In this document: in pieces, positions 22,238 through 41,047 of the stretch
Numbering within the stretch: the stretch's first letter is position 1
How the letters are laid out: each line of letters opens with the position of its first letter
From: CAVVPY01 sp963750295
GTDB lineage: Bacteria; Actinomycetota; Actinomycetes; Mycobacteriales; Jatrophihabitantaceae
Assembly: GCA_963750295.1 (NCBI GenBank)
Contig: CAVVPY010000001.1
Location: 2,790,001 to 2,854,000, forward strand
Reading direction: 5' to 3'
Length of the DNA: 64,000 nt
The notes under the pieces: generated by a model
The model's database searches: none
What the model saw: the letters and a program-made list of their open reading frames with translations, nothing else
Told to the model about the DNA's origin: nothing
Program-made: the position numbers and the translations under genes

Positions 22238-22274
22238 GGGGCGGCCGGCTCGGAAGTCCGTAGCCGGCCGCCCC
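22238..22274 (-). terminator. Terminator hairpin after tuf
   Basis: A 13-bp perfect inverted repeat, GGGGCGGCCGGCT (22238-22250) with AGCCGGCCGCCCC (22262-22274), and an 11-nt loop. It starts 9 nt after the tuf stop on the transcribed strand. There is no U-tract. It separates the str operon from the S10 operon. Confidence 0.75.
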
Positions 22275-22283
22275 GGCGGCGTA

Positions 22284-23480
<1,197 letters not shown>

Positions 23481-23559
23481 TGGGGATCCCTTTCCCTCTT
23501 GATAGTGCCGGTCTTATCCCGCCCGGCTGCTGGACTGTGTTTGAACTGCTAGTGGTTGG

Positions 23560-25656
<2,097 letters not shown>

Positions 25657-25714
25657 GATTCCTTCTCTGTATCTAGCGGGTCTTTGCTGGGCGGCGGGCG
25701 GGGGTCTCCCGCGC

Positions 25715-26185
25715 CTACCAGCGGTAGTGGGCGAAGGCCTTGTTGGATTCGGCCATCTTGTGGGTGTCCTCGCGGCGCTTGACGCTCGCACCGAGACCGT
25801 TGCTGGCGTCGAGCAGTTCGTTCATCAGCCGCTCGGTCATCGTCTTCTCGCGACGCAACCGCGAGTAGCTGACGAGCCAGCGCAGGGCCAGCGTGGTGCT
25901 GCGTCCGGGCTTGACCTCGACCGGCACCTGGTAGGTGGCGCCACCGACGCGGCGGCTCTTGACCTCGATCGCGGGCTTCACGTTGTCCAGCGCGCGCTTG
26001 AGGGTCACCACCGGATCGGTACCGCTCTTGTCCCGGGTGCCCTCGAGGGCGCCGTAAACGATGCGCTCGGCGAGGGAGCGCTTGCCGCCTTTGAGGATCT
26101 TGTTGACGAGCTGGGTCACCAGCGGGGAGCTGTAGACCGGGTCGATGACCAGCGGACGGCGCGGAGCCGGGCCTTTACGGGGCAT
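25715..26185 (-). CDS. rpsG: 30S ribosomal protein S7
   Basis: uS7, nucleator of 30S head assembly. With ATG 26185 it has 156 residues, the standard length, beginning MPRKGPAPRRPLVIDPVYSS, with NKILKGGKRSLAERIVYGAL and the C-terminal KREDTHKMAESNKAFAHYRW. It starts 1 nt after the rpsL stop. The longer upstream frame is not part of the family. Confidence 0.98.
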   Translation of the reverse strand: MPRKGPAPRRPLVIDPVYSSPLVTQLVNKILKGGKRSLAERIVYGALEGTRDKSGTDPVVTLKRALDNVKPAIEVKSRRVGGATYQVPVEVKPGRSTTLALRWLVSYSRLRREKTMTERLMNELLDASNGLGASVKRREDTHKMAESNKAFAHYRW

Positions 26186-26186
26186 G

Positions 26187-26561
26187 TCAGCTCTTCTCCT
26201 TCTTCGCGCCGTAACGACTACGGGCCTGCTTGCGGCTCCGGACACCCTGGGTGTCCAGCGACCCGCGAATGATCTTGTATCGGACGCCGGGCAGGTCCTT
26301 CACCCGGCCGCCGCGAACGAGCACGATCGAGTGCTCCTGCAGGTTGTGACCGACGCCCGGGATGTAGGCGGTCACCTCGATGCCGCTGGTGAGGCGGACG
26401 CGGGCGACCTTGCGCAGCGCCGAGTTCGGCTTCTTCGGCGTGGTCGTGTAGACGCGGGTACACACCCCGCGGCGCTGGGGCGAGCCCTTGAGCGCCGGGG
26501 TCTTGGTCTTCCCGATCTTGTCCTCGCGGCCCTTGCGGACCAGCTGCTGGATCGTAGGCAT
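26187..26561 (-). CDS. rpsL: 30S ribosomal protein S12
   Basis: uS12, the decoding-centre protein. With ATG 26561 it is 124 residues: MPTIQQLVRKGREDKIGKTK. The streptomycin-relevant lysines are wild type: TTTPKKPNSALRKVARVRL (Lys43 region) and GGRVKDLPGVRY (Lys88 region), so no ribosomal streptomycin resistance is encoded. First gene of the str operon; GAGGAGA is 13 nt upstream. Confidence 0.98.
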   Translation of the reverse strand: MPTIQQLVRKGREDKIGKTKTPALKGSPQRRGVCTRVYTTTPKKPNSALRKVARVRLTSGIEVTAYIPGVGHNLQEHSIVLVRGGRVKDLPGVRYKIIRGSLDTQGVRSRKQARSRYGAKKEKS

Positions 26562-26908
26562 GCGGCCTGCAATCTCCTCTTTCGGCGATGTTCTCGGTGT
26601 ACTCGGTCTATAGCTGCGAACTGCGGTGCTGCGGCGTGCTCCGCCGATGCCCGCGATCGACACGCGCGGCACGTCGAGCCTGCTGTTGTATTGTCACGAA
26701 CCGCCCGGCTTGTCCGGTCCCCGAGGTCGGGCGTGTCGCGCCAGTCCCCGGGTCAGACCGACGATGACGCCGATCTGACGGTGGTCCTCATGCCCGGTCG
26801 GCTGCCCGGCGTGCAACTAGCCGGTCGGCCGCGCCCTTGGAAGTCCGTGGAACCAGTGGAATCCGGTGGCACAAGTGCAAGCCCGGATTGCTCCAGGCAC
26901 AAGAGGCA

Positions 26909-26938
26909 AGCTTACAGGTGGCGGGGAAAGACTTCCAA
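26909..26938 (-). promoter_or_regulatory. Promoter for the str operon (rpsL-rpsG-fusA-tuf)
   Basis: A minus-strand -35 TTGGAA (26933-26938) and -10 TAAGCT (26909-26914) are 18 nt apart. It lies in the 487-nt rpoC-rpsL gap, about 350 nt before rpsL, so the leader would be long. In that gap I also see the rpoC hairpin and an imperfect dyad GTCAGA/TCTGAC at about 26752-26779 in the leader, but no other gene. Confidence 0.6.
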
Positions 26939-26987
26939 ATCCCCTACCCGCTGGGTTCAGCGGTCCGCCTGAGTCCGCCTGACACGC

Positions 26988-27031
26988 GTTGTCCGCGTGC
27001 GGTGGGGTTGGGCCCACGGCACGCGGACAAC
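26988..27031 (-). terminator. Terminator hairpin after rpoC
   Basis: GTTGTCCGCGTGC (26988-27000) and GCACGCGGACAAC (27019-27031) pair perfectly over 13 bp. The loop contains a further GTGGG/CCCAC stem (27002-27006 with 27013-27017), giving an 18-bp stem with one mismatch. It begins 17 nt after the rpoC stop and has no U-tract. Confidence 0.75.
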
Positions 27032-27048
27032 GGTGCGAAACGCGTCGA

Positions 27049-30969
<3,921 letters not shown>

Positions 30970-31020
30970 GGGTTCCTACCTTCTGTGGTGATGCGCTTGC
31001 GCTGGTGGCGTCGCCGTTGA

Positions 31021-31065
31021 CCCTGCGGTGGTCGTGCAGCCGTGCTGATCACGGCCACCGCAGGG
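31021..31065 (-). promoter_or_regulatory. 16-bp hairpin between rpoB and rpoC
   Basis: CCCTGCGGTGG (31021-31031) pairs perfectly with CCACCGCAGGG (31055-31065). The stem extends to 16 bp with one mismatch through TCGTG and CACGG, leaving a 13-nt loop. It starts 10 nt after the rpoB stop. It is a candidate attenuator or mRNA processing site balancing beta and beta' output. Confidence 0.55.
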
Positions 31066-31075
31066 GCTGAGCGGG

Positions 31076-34522
<3,447 letters not shown>

Positions 34523-34652
34523 GATGCGTCCTTCCAAGGACTACGCGAACGTACCGACGGCGCTGCGTTCCGGCTCCTGACGGCGTGGGGCCAGGCATCG
34601 CGAAATAGACCCTTGACGGGCCGCAGGGTGACAGAGGGCAGCGCAAATAAGC

Positions 34653-34681
34653 AGTCTAGCCAGTTAAGGCATGCCGAGCAA
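34653..34681 (-). promoter_or_regulatory. rpoBC promoter
   Basis: A minus-strand -35 TTGCTC (34676-34681), 17-nt spacer and -10 TAGACT (34653-34658). The predicted start is near 34646, about 125 nt before rpoB. The 442-nt gap between rpoB and the end of the mce operon contains this promoter, weak hairpins near 34754-34774 and 34880-34894, and no gene that I can support. Confidence 0.7.
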
Positions 34682-34753
34682 GGCCGCATCCTGGTAGCCG
34701 CGCGTACTGACCTGCGCGGCCGCACGTGTGATGGACCTACGGCGTGACTAGAG

Positions 34754-34774
34754 GGTGCCCCGCGAGGCGGGCCA
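34754..34774 (-). terminator. Weak hairpin between the mce operon and the rpoB promoter
   Basis: GTGCCCCGC (34754-34762) and GCGGGCCAC (34766-34774) pair over 8 of 9 positions, with loop gag. It lies about 190 nt after the last mce-operon gene and upstream of the rpoB promoter. There is no U-tract, so terminator function is tentative. Confidence 0.3.
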
Positions 34775-34964
34775 CGTCAAGCATTTGCGGGCATCGACCT
34801 CGGTGATTCGTCCGGAAAGTTCGGCTATGCCGGGCCGAATTCCGCCTCGCACCCCGCTCTGCTCCGTCCCGAGAGGGGTGCCGGCGATCCCGGCCCGGAC
34901 ACCGGTGGCGACCCCGAGGAAGCCGAGAAAGAGAGCACCGTCACGGCCGAGGCCGAGCGCGCGG

Positions 34965-35711
34965 TCAGTTCCCGAGCGAGTTGCCGGTGTCGGTGTCGAC
35001 CTTGGCCACGAGCCAGCTCTCGCCGACCTTGTCCATCGTGACGACGGCTCCGACCGGATCGACGCGCGGCGTGTCCTTGCCGGTGCTCACGTTGGTGACC
35101 TGCAACTGGCCGAAGACGAGCAATACCCACTGCTTGCCGTCCGGGCTGATCGAGGCGATCCCCGCCTTGTTGACCTGGGCGGACTGCGCGGCCTTGGCCG
35201 TCGGGGCGTTCACCTTGATCTGGCGCGTGAACACGGTGCGGTAGTCACTGGTGAACGAGCCGGTCGTGCACTTGAGGCCCGCGGCCAGCGCGGCGTCCAG
35301 GTTGCGGTAGTCGTAGCTGTTCAGCGCCGCGAAGCAGCTCTTGCCGGCGGCGAGCACCTGCTGCTGCAACGCCGGCGTCGGGCCCGAGACGGCATTCGGA
35401 TCAGGCTTGTCCCAGTACCCGTGCCGGCTGAACACGACGAGCAGCCCCAGCACCGCCGCCAGCGCGACAGCCAGCGCGATGGGAGCGGTCCACGGCCCGG
35501 GACGGCGACGGCGGGCCGGCGGCGCTGCAGCGTCGGTGCCCGACGGCGCTGCGCCGGCCGGTGGGGCCTCGGCCGGACGTGGCGCCGATTCCTCGCGCGG
35601 GCGCTCGGCCGGTGCCGCGGGGCGGCCCCCGATCCGGCGCGCCCGGCTGGTCGCGCTCGGCGCGGGCCGGTTCTCGTCGGACGTCGCCGCACCGATCTCG
35701 TCGTCGCTCAC
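34965..35711 (-). CDS. Mce-associated membrane protein (second)
   Basis: A 248-residue protein. It has a Pro/Ala/Arg-rich cytoplasmic N-terminus (about 1-70), one membrane segment (APIALAVALAAVLGLLVVFS) and an extracytoplasmic domain of about 150 residues with LNSYDYRNLDAALAAGLKCT. This architecture matches the Mas proteins that close actinobacterial mce operons and stabilise the Mce complex. It starts at GTG 35711, overlapping the previous stop (GTGA). It is the last gene of the mce operon. Confidence 0.85.
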   Translation of the reverse strand: MSDDEIGAATSDENRPAPSATSRARRIGGRPAAPAERPREESAPRPAEAPPAGAAPSGTDAAAPPARRRRPGPWTAPIALAVALAAVLGLLVVFSRHGYWDKPDPNAVSGPTPALQQQVLAAGKSCFAALNSYDYRNLDAALAAGLKCTTGSFTSDYRTVFTRQIKVNAPTAKAAQSAQVNKAGIASISPDGKQWVLLVFGQLQVTNVSTGKDTPRVDPVGAVVTMDKVGESWLVAKVDTDTGNSLGN

Positions 35712-36265
35712 TGGATGCCGATCGAGGTCAGCTCGGACGCCAGCCACGTGCCGCTCGACTTGATCATCGTCAGCTCGACCCGTTGCGGGGTCGCGACCGA
35801 CGAGACGCCGGCGTCGTTCTTGGAGAATCCGTTCACCGTCACCAGCACGCTGACGCTGTTGCCCGTCGCGCTCTCGAACGCCGAATGCTCCACATTCGCG
35901 CTCAGGTCGATCTTGTTCTTGGTCATTGTCTCGAGCGTGGACGCCTTGCGGGCGGCGATATCGGCCTTCAACGAGCCGGTCGCCCCGCCGAGCGCCCGCG
36001 CATAGTCGGCCTCGAAGCTCTTGCGCGAGTAGGTCAGCAGGTTCGCCGCCTCGGTTGCACCGGCCAGGACCGCCTTCTGGTAGTCGACCGGCAGCGTGAC
36101 GCGCGCTTCGTTCGCGGCCGCCGCGTCGCTCGCCCGCTTGCTGACCGCGTGGACGTGCGGAAGCACCACGGCGACAGCGGCGATCAGGACGACCAGGACG
36201 CCGGCCACGACCCAGGGCGCGAGGCCGCGCGTGGGCGCGTCGGGACGCGCGTGCTTGTCTGCCAT
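35708..36265 (-). CDS. Mce-associated membrane protein (first)
   Basis: A 185-residue protein: a short cytoplasmic part, one membrane segment (APWVVAGVLVVLIAAVAVVL, about 16-35), then a soluble domain with LPVDYQKAVLAGATEAANLL and VEHSAFESATGNSVSVLVTV, as in Mas proteins (DUF-type NTF2-like domain). ATG 36265 has AGAGGAG 3 nt upstream; an upstream in-frame GTG is less likely. It is 52 nt after mceF and overlaps the next gene by 4 nt. Confidence 0.85.
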   Translation of the reverse strand: MADKHARPDAPTRGLAPWVVAGVLVVLIAAVAVVLPHVHAVSKRASDAAAANEARVTLPVDYQKAVLAGATEAANLLTYSRKSFEADYARALGGATGSLKADIAARKASTLETMTKNKIDLSANVEHSAFESATGNSVSVLVTVNGFSKNDAGVSSVATPQRVELTMIKSSGTWLASELTSIGIQ

Positions 36266-36317
36266 GCTCTCCTCTTGCACAGTGGCCCGAGCCCGTCTCG
36301 TGACGGGACCCGGCTGC

Positions 36318-37592
36318 TCAGTTGAGCGAAGCCGTCAGGATGGCTACCCATGACTTATCGCCGAGCAGACCGGCCTTGTTGAGGCTAGTTCCCACTCTGA
36401 TGGTGTTTGCTGTGGTTCCGCGAGGATAGGCCACCCCGCCGCCGCTCGTGCTGATCGGGTCGCCGCCGGGCACATGGGCCGAGCCGCGGATGTTGGTGCC
36501 GCTGCTCACCGGCGCGGTGCAGTGCGCGGCGACATTCGGGGCAGCGGGTGACAGATCGCCCGGGGAGCGAATGGTCGTGCCCTGGTAGCCCTCGCTGGTC
36601 TTGCGCGGGTCGCCGCAGTCCGGCGGATCGTTGACGTTGTTCACGATCTGGCCGAGCGCGCCCACGCCATCAGGCTGGATGACCGTAGGGCCACCGGCGG
36701 CGAGTGCCGGGTACAGCTCGAAGATCTGCTCGACGCCGTCGAGGTTGCGGACGATGACGCGTCCGGTGCTCGCGAGGTTGGCGATGACCACGCCGAGGTC
36801 GGTGGCGTTGGCCTGGATGAAGTTGCGGATGACATCCAGATCGCCCGGGCCGGTCGACAGCAGGTGCCGGATGTCGCCGTCACTCTGCTTCAGCTGAGCG
36901 CTGAGCAGGTTGAGACTGTGCGTGAAACTCTTCAGCGGAGCCGCCTCGGCGAGCTGCCGGTCGAGGACGGTGACCGAGTTGTCGATCAGCGCGATCGTCT
37001 GCGGCAGGTTCTGTTCGGCCGCCTGCAGCAGGTTGTTCGACGAGTCGAGCAGCCGGCCGAGATCCGCCCCACGCTGATTGAACGCCTTGCCCAGCTCGGT
37101 CACCACGACCGCCAGCGCGTTCGTGTCGACCGAGTTCACCATGCGGTCCAGGTTGGTGAGCAGCACCTGCGCCGACACCGGGATCGAGGTGCGGTCCATC
37201 CCGATCACCTCGCCGCCCTTGAGATAGGGCTGGCTGTTGTCGACCGGCACGAGGTCGACGTACTGCTCACCGATCACCGACCGGTCAGAGACATGCGCCG
37301 TTGTCGAGGCGGGAATCTTCTTCCCGTTGCAGTTGTCGATCTCCAAGCCGACCTGGACACCCTTGTCGATCAGACTCAGCTTCGAGACCTTGCCCACCGC
37401 AACGCCCCGATAGGTCACCTCCGCGCCGGCGAAGATGCCGCCCGAATCGGGGAAGTCGGCCTTCACACTGCACGGGCCGGGCCCGATCAGCCCGTCGGTG
37501 AGACCGACGTAATTGGCACTCACGTAGGTGACACCGACCAGCGTGATGATCACGAACAGGATCAACTGGATCTTCGTCGAACGCCTCAGCAT
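36318..37592 (-). CDS. mceF: Mce family protein MceF
   Basis: Sixth MCE subunit of a lipid or steroid import machine. The 424-residue protein has an N-terminal anchor (STKIQLILFVIITLVGVTYV) and the MCE/MlaD domain (about 35-115; KADFPDSGGIFAGAEVTYRG). Long helical segments follow, and the C-terminus is a Gly/Pro-rich tail. MceF proteins in characterised systems lack the lipobox, as here. It is 7 nt after mceE. Confidence 0.92.
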   Translation of the reverse strand: MLRRSTKIQLILFVIITLVGVTYVSANYVGLTDGLIGPGPCSVKADFPDSGGIFAGAEVTYRGVAVGKVSKLSLIDKGVQVGLEIDNCNGKKIPASTTAHVSDRSVIGEQYVDLVPVDNSQPYLKGGEVIGMDRTSIPVSAQVLLTNLDRMVNSVDTNALAVVVTELGKAFNQRGADLGRLLDSSNNLLQAAEQNLPQTIALIDNSVTVLDRQLAEAAPLKSFTHSLNLLSAQLKQSDGDIRHLLSTGPGDLDVIRNFIQANATDLGVVIANLASTGRVIVRNLDGVEQIFELYPALAAGGPTVIQPDGVGALGQIVNNVNDPPDCGDPRKTSEGYQGTTIRSPGDLSPAAPNVAAHCTAPVSSGTNIRGSAHVPGGDPISTSGGGVAYPRGTTANTIRVGTSLNKAGLLGDKSWVAILTASLN

Positions 37593-37599
37593 CGCTGCC

Positions 37600-38778
37600 T
37601 CACCGCCCCGCGCCGATGAGCGTCGGCTGCATCACGGTCGCCGGGTTCGCTGCCAGCTGCCGGTTCGACGACGAAGAGGGCAACTGCCGCAGCGCCGTGC
37701 ACAGATCCTTGTCGATGCCGCACAACTCATTTGTCAGGTCGAGGTCGACGAAAGCGTTGAGGTTGGCGTAGTCACCCTTGACCGCATTCAGCGTCGTGCC
37801 GATTGGGAACGGGAACGTCCCCATGATCTTGAGCGCCTGCGGCAGGTCCGACCCCGCGGCGGTCAGCTGCTCGAGCGCCGGAGCCAGCGACTTCAGCCCG
37901 GCGACAAGATTCTGCTGCGTCTCGGTGATCACCCGGGTCGCCACCGAGCCGAGGTTCGCCACGCTCGTCAGCAGGGTGACGAACTTGGTGCGCTCGTTCT
38001 TCAGCACCTCGAGTGCCTGCGGCATCGTGTCGAGGGTCTGCTCGATCGTCTTCCGGTTGGCGTTCAGCGTCTTGGTCAACCGGTCGACGCTGTCCAGCGC
38101 ATTGAAGATGTCCTGTTTCTGGTTGTTGAGCGTCCCCACGAAGGTGTTGAGCTGGGCCAGCAGGTCGCGGACCGCGGCCTGGTTACCGTCCAGCGCCTTG
38201 TTGAGTTCGGTCGTGATCACGCGAATCTGCTGCAGCCCGCCGCCGTTGAGCAGCAGCGACAACGCGCCCAGCACCTCTTCGACCTCGGGTGCGCTGCCGG
38301 TGCGCGTGATCGGGATGACCGATCCGTTCGCGAGCTTGGTGTCGGCCGGCTTGTCGACGGGCTGCTTGAGCGCGACGTACTTCTCACCGAGCAGCGAGGT
38401 GATCTGCACCGCCGCCCGGGCGTTGGCCGGCAACTGCACGTCGCCGTTGACCGAGATCTTGACCTTGGCGGTCCAGCCGTTGAGCCGCTTCTCGCCGGAA
38501 TCGTCCGTTGCACTGCTCAGCTTCACCGTCTCGACCCGGCCGACCGCGACGTCGTTCACCTTCACCGTGGACTGCGGAACGAGGTCGAGGACGTTCGCGA
38601 AGTAGATGGTCACCGTGTAAGGGTGCGAGCCGAGGTCGGCACCGCCGGGAAGCGGGGCCCCGTACAGGCCCTTGAACCCGCAGCCGGACACCAGCAGCGC
38701 GCAGCCGACCACCAGCGCGGCCAAGCGGGCGCCGGCGGACCGGGTGCGGACGAAGCCGTTACGCGGGGTAGCCATCAT
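37600..38778 (-). CDS. mceE: Mce family lipoprotein MceE
   Basis: Fifth MCE subunit, the lipoprotein (LprK-type). The 392-residue protein has a signal peptide with lipobox LLVSGC (Cys about residue 33), then the MCE domain (YTVTIYFANVLDLVPQSTVK) and helical repeats. The start is ATG 38778, overlapping the mceD stop; the next codon is also ATG and equally possible. It ends LIGAGR, 7 nt before mceF. Confidence 0.93.
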   Translation of the reverse strand: MMATPRNGFVRTRSAGARLAALVVGCALLVSGCGFKGLYGAPLPGGADLGSHPYTVTIYFANVLDLVPQSTVKVNDVAVGRVETVKLSSATDDSGEKRLNGWTAKVKISVNGDVQLPANARAAVQITSLLGEKYVALKQPVDKPADTKLANGSVIPITRTGSAPEVEEVLGALSLLLNGGGLQQIRVITTELNKALDGNQAAVRDLLAQLNTFVGTLNNQKQDIFNALDSVDRLTKTLNANRKTIEQTLDTMPQALEVLKNERTKFVTLLTSVANLGSVATRVITETQQNLVAGLKSLAPALEQLTAAGSDLPQALKIMGTFPFPIGTTLNAVKGDYANLNAFVDLDLTNELCGIDKDLCTALRQLPSSSSNRQLAANPATVMQPTLIGAGR

Positions 38779-39977
38779 GACCCCCCCGTGATGATGTTGC
38801 CGAGGCCGCCGCCGTCGCCGAGCATCGACTGCAGCAGCGCCTTGAACTGGGCCGGATCGAGCCCCGACGGCAATTTGAACTTGCTGCCGCTCGGTAGCTT
38901 GCTCAGCACCTTGTGGCAAGCGGCGGCGATCTTGCCCGTGAGCGGCCCGAGCAGGCCGGCCAGCGGGTCGAGCAGGCCACCGATGTTCAGCGCCTGGCAC
39001 AAATTTGCCGGGTCCGTGATCGACGCCAGGTTGCCGCGGGTCGCGATGACCCCGAGGTCTGGCTGGTAGGCGTGGATGATGTTGGCCAGCGCAACCGGCC
39101 CGACGGCGAGCGTCTCGTTCAGCGAGCTCTGCTGGTCGACCAGGATCTGCGAGATGACCTTCAAGCCACCGAGATCCTTGTGCAGCTTGGCGCGGTTGGC
39201 CCGGACGAAGGTGGCGACGGAGTCCAGCGCGTTGCCGAGATTGTGCAGCGCGGCGCCGAGATCTTGGCGCTCGCTGGCCAAGTCGCCGGCCACCTGCGCG
39301 AACTGCTCCTCGAAGTGCTTGATCTGCAAGTCGCTGTCGGCGAGGGCGCCGGTGAGCGTTTGCAGGTTGCGGACGGTTCCGAACAGGTCCTCGCGGCCGC
39401 TGGACAGCGTCGTCACGGCCTGCGAAAGCTTCGTGATCGAGGAGCCCAGCGCGGCTCCGTTGCCCGTCAGATTCGCCTCGCTGACCTTGATGAACCTCGA
39501 CAGCGCGCCGTTCTTGTTCACGCCTTCAGGTCCGAGCGCGACGGTCAGCCGGTTCAACGCGGCGTAGATGTCGTCGAGTTCCGCCGGCCCGGTTGTGCGA
39601 CTCAGCGGGATCACGGCATTGTCCGGGAGCGTCGGGCCCGAACCGGAATAGGCAGGCGCGAGTTGCAGGTAACGATCGCTCACCAGGGAGTTCGCCACGA
39701 CGACCGAGATCGCGTTCGCGGGCAGCTGATACTTCTTCTCGTACTCCATCTTGATCGTGACGTAGTTGCCCGATGGGGTCACCTTCGTGACCTCGCCGAC
39801 GTCCACACCCAGGATCTTGACGGGAGTGCCCGGGTAGACGCCGACCCCGGAGGTGAACCGAGCCGTCACGGTCCGCATCGGGGCGCCGCCGAACACGAAG
39901 TACGCACCCACGCCCACGACGATCGCGACCACAATCGTTGCGATCACGATGTTCGTCAGGTTCTTGGGGAGCTTCAT
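38775..39977 (-). CDS. mceD: Mce family protein MceD
   Basis: Fourth MCE subunit, 400 residues: N-terminal anchor (LTNIVIATIVVAIVVGVGAY), MCE domain (TARFTSGVGVYPGTPVKILG) and a long helical region, then a C-terminal Gly/Leu-rich part with two cysteines. ATG 39977 overlaps the mceC stop (ATGA), so it is preferred to the GTG two codons upstream. Confidence 0.93.
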   Translation of the reverse strand: MKLPKNLTNIVIATIVVAIVVGVGAYFVFGGAPMRTVTARFTSGVGVYPGTPVKILGVDVGEVTKVTPSGNYVTIKMEYEKKYQLPANAISVVVANSLVSDRYLQLAPAYSGSGPTLPDNAVIPLSRTTGPAELDDIYAALNRLTVALGPEGVNKNGALSRFIKVSEANLTGNGAALGSSITKLSQAVTTLSSGREDLFGTVRNLQTLTGALADSDLQIKHFEEQFAQVAGDLASERQDLGAALHNLGNALDSVATFVRANRAKLHKDLGGLKVISQILVDQQSSLNETLAVGPVALANIIHAYQPDLGVIATRGNLASITDPANLCQALNIGGLLDPLAGLLGPLTGKIAAACHKVLSKLPSGSKFKLPSGLDPAQFKALLQSMLGDGGGLGNIITGGS

Positions 39978-41047
39978 GAGCACTTCCCCGTGTCGTTCTG
40001 CAGGTTCAGATTGCCCAGAATGCCGCTCACGCTGACGTTGCAGATGTAGTTGTCGAACCAGCGCCCGTTGCCGATCGTGTTGTTGAAGACCCGGTAGAAC
40101 GGGCCGAGCAGCGCCAGTCCACGGTCCAGGCTGTCCTGGTTGTTCTGCAGCAGCGTCAAGACCTTGTCGAGCTCGTCGAGCATCGGGCCGATGGTCTTCT
40201 GGTTGTCGTTGACCAGGCCCTGGAGTTGCAGCGAGAGCGTCGAGGTGTTGACGAGCAGCGAGTGGATCGCGTCGCGGCGGGCGTTGAGTTCGTCGAGCAG
40301 CAGCCCGCCGTCGCTGAACAGCTTCTGCAGTTGCGTGTCGCGGGCGGCGAGCACGCCGGTCACCTGGTTGGCGCGCGAGAGCAGCGTGCGCAGTTCCTGG
40401 TCGCGTGAGGCGATCGTGTCCGACAGCCGGATCATCCCGTTCAGCACGGGCTTCACCAACTTCGGGGTACCCGAGAACGTCGTCGACAGGGTATCGAGCG
40501 CCTTGGCCAGATTTCCGGTGTCGATCGAGTTGAACTTCTTCGTCAGTTCGGTGAAGGCGGGGTAGATGTCGAACGGTGCCGTCGTGCGCGAGAGCGGGAT
40601 CGTGTCGCCGGGCTTCTGCCCGGTCGACCCGGTCGAGTCGATTGAGAGGAACTTCGCGCCCAACAATGTCTTGAGTCGGATCGACAACTCGCTCTGGTCA
40701 CCGATGAAGCCGTTCTTCACCTTGAAGACGACCTTGACCTTGTCGCCCTCGAGCGAGATCGCGTCGACCTTCCCGACCTTGATCCCCGCGATTCGCACCT
40801 CGTCCCCGGTCCGAAGCCCGGCGTCCTCGGTGAAGTAGGCACTGTAGGCCGTCCCGCCACCGATGAGCGGAAGCGAGTCGGCGTTGAACGACGCCCACAG
40901 GATCGCCACGATCAGCACCAGGCCGATCGCGCCGATCGTGGTGGGGTTGCGGTGGCTGAACGGCTTGCCGCCGACGCTGACCTTGCGGGTGTGGATCGTC
41001 GGCTTGGTGTCGTCAGCCCCGGTGCTGGGCTGGCTCGGCTCGGCCAT
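39974..41047 (-). CDS. mceC: Mce family protein MceC
   Basis: Third MCE subunit, 357 residues. About 40 cytoplasmic residues precede the membrane anchor (TIGAIGLVLIVAILWASFN). The MCE domain follows (YSAYFTEDAGLRTGDEVRIA), then helices with LNARRDAIHSLLVNTSTLSL and a C-terminal Cys pair. ATG 41047 shares one base with the mceB stop (TGATG). Confidence 0.93.
   Translation of the reverse strand: MAEPSQPSTGADDTKPTIHTRKVSVGGKPFSHRNPTTIGAIGLVLIVAILWASFNADSLPLIGGGTAYSAYFTEDAGLRTGDEVRIAGIKVGKVDAISLEGDKVKVVFKVKNGFIGDQSELSIRLKTLLGAKFLSIDSTGSTGQKPGDTIPLSRTTAPFDIYPAFTELTKKFNSIDTGNLAKALDTLSTTFSGTPKLVKPVLNGMIRLSDTIASRDQELRTLLSRANQVTGVLAARDTQLQKLFSDGGLLLDELNARRDAIHSLLVNTSTLSLQLQGLVNDNQKTIGPMLDELDKVLTLLQNNQDSLDRGLALLGPFYRVFNNTIGNGRWFDNYICNVSVSGILGNLNLQNDTGKCS

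Noticed and set aside
34537..34537. Upstream TTG as rpoB start
   Set aside because: It overlaps the GGAAGGA that serves as SD for the TTG at 34522, and adds residues not found in actinobacterial RpoB.
34755..36005. Plus-strand 416-codon frame over the mas genes
   Set aside because: Antisense to two coupled mce-operon genes; no recognisable features.
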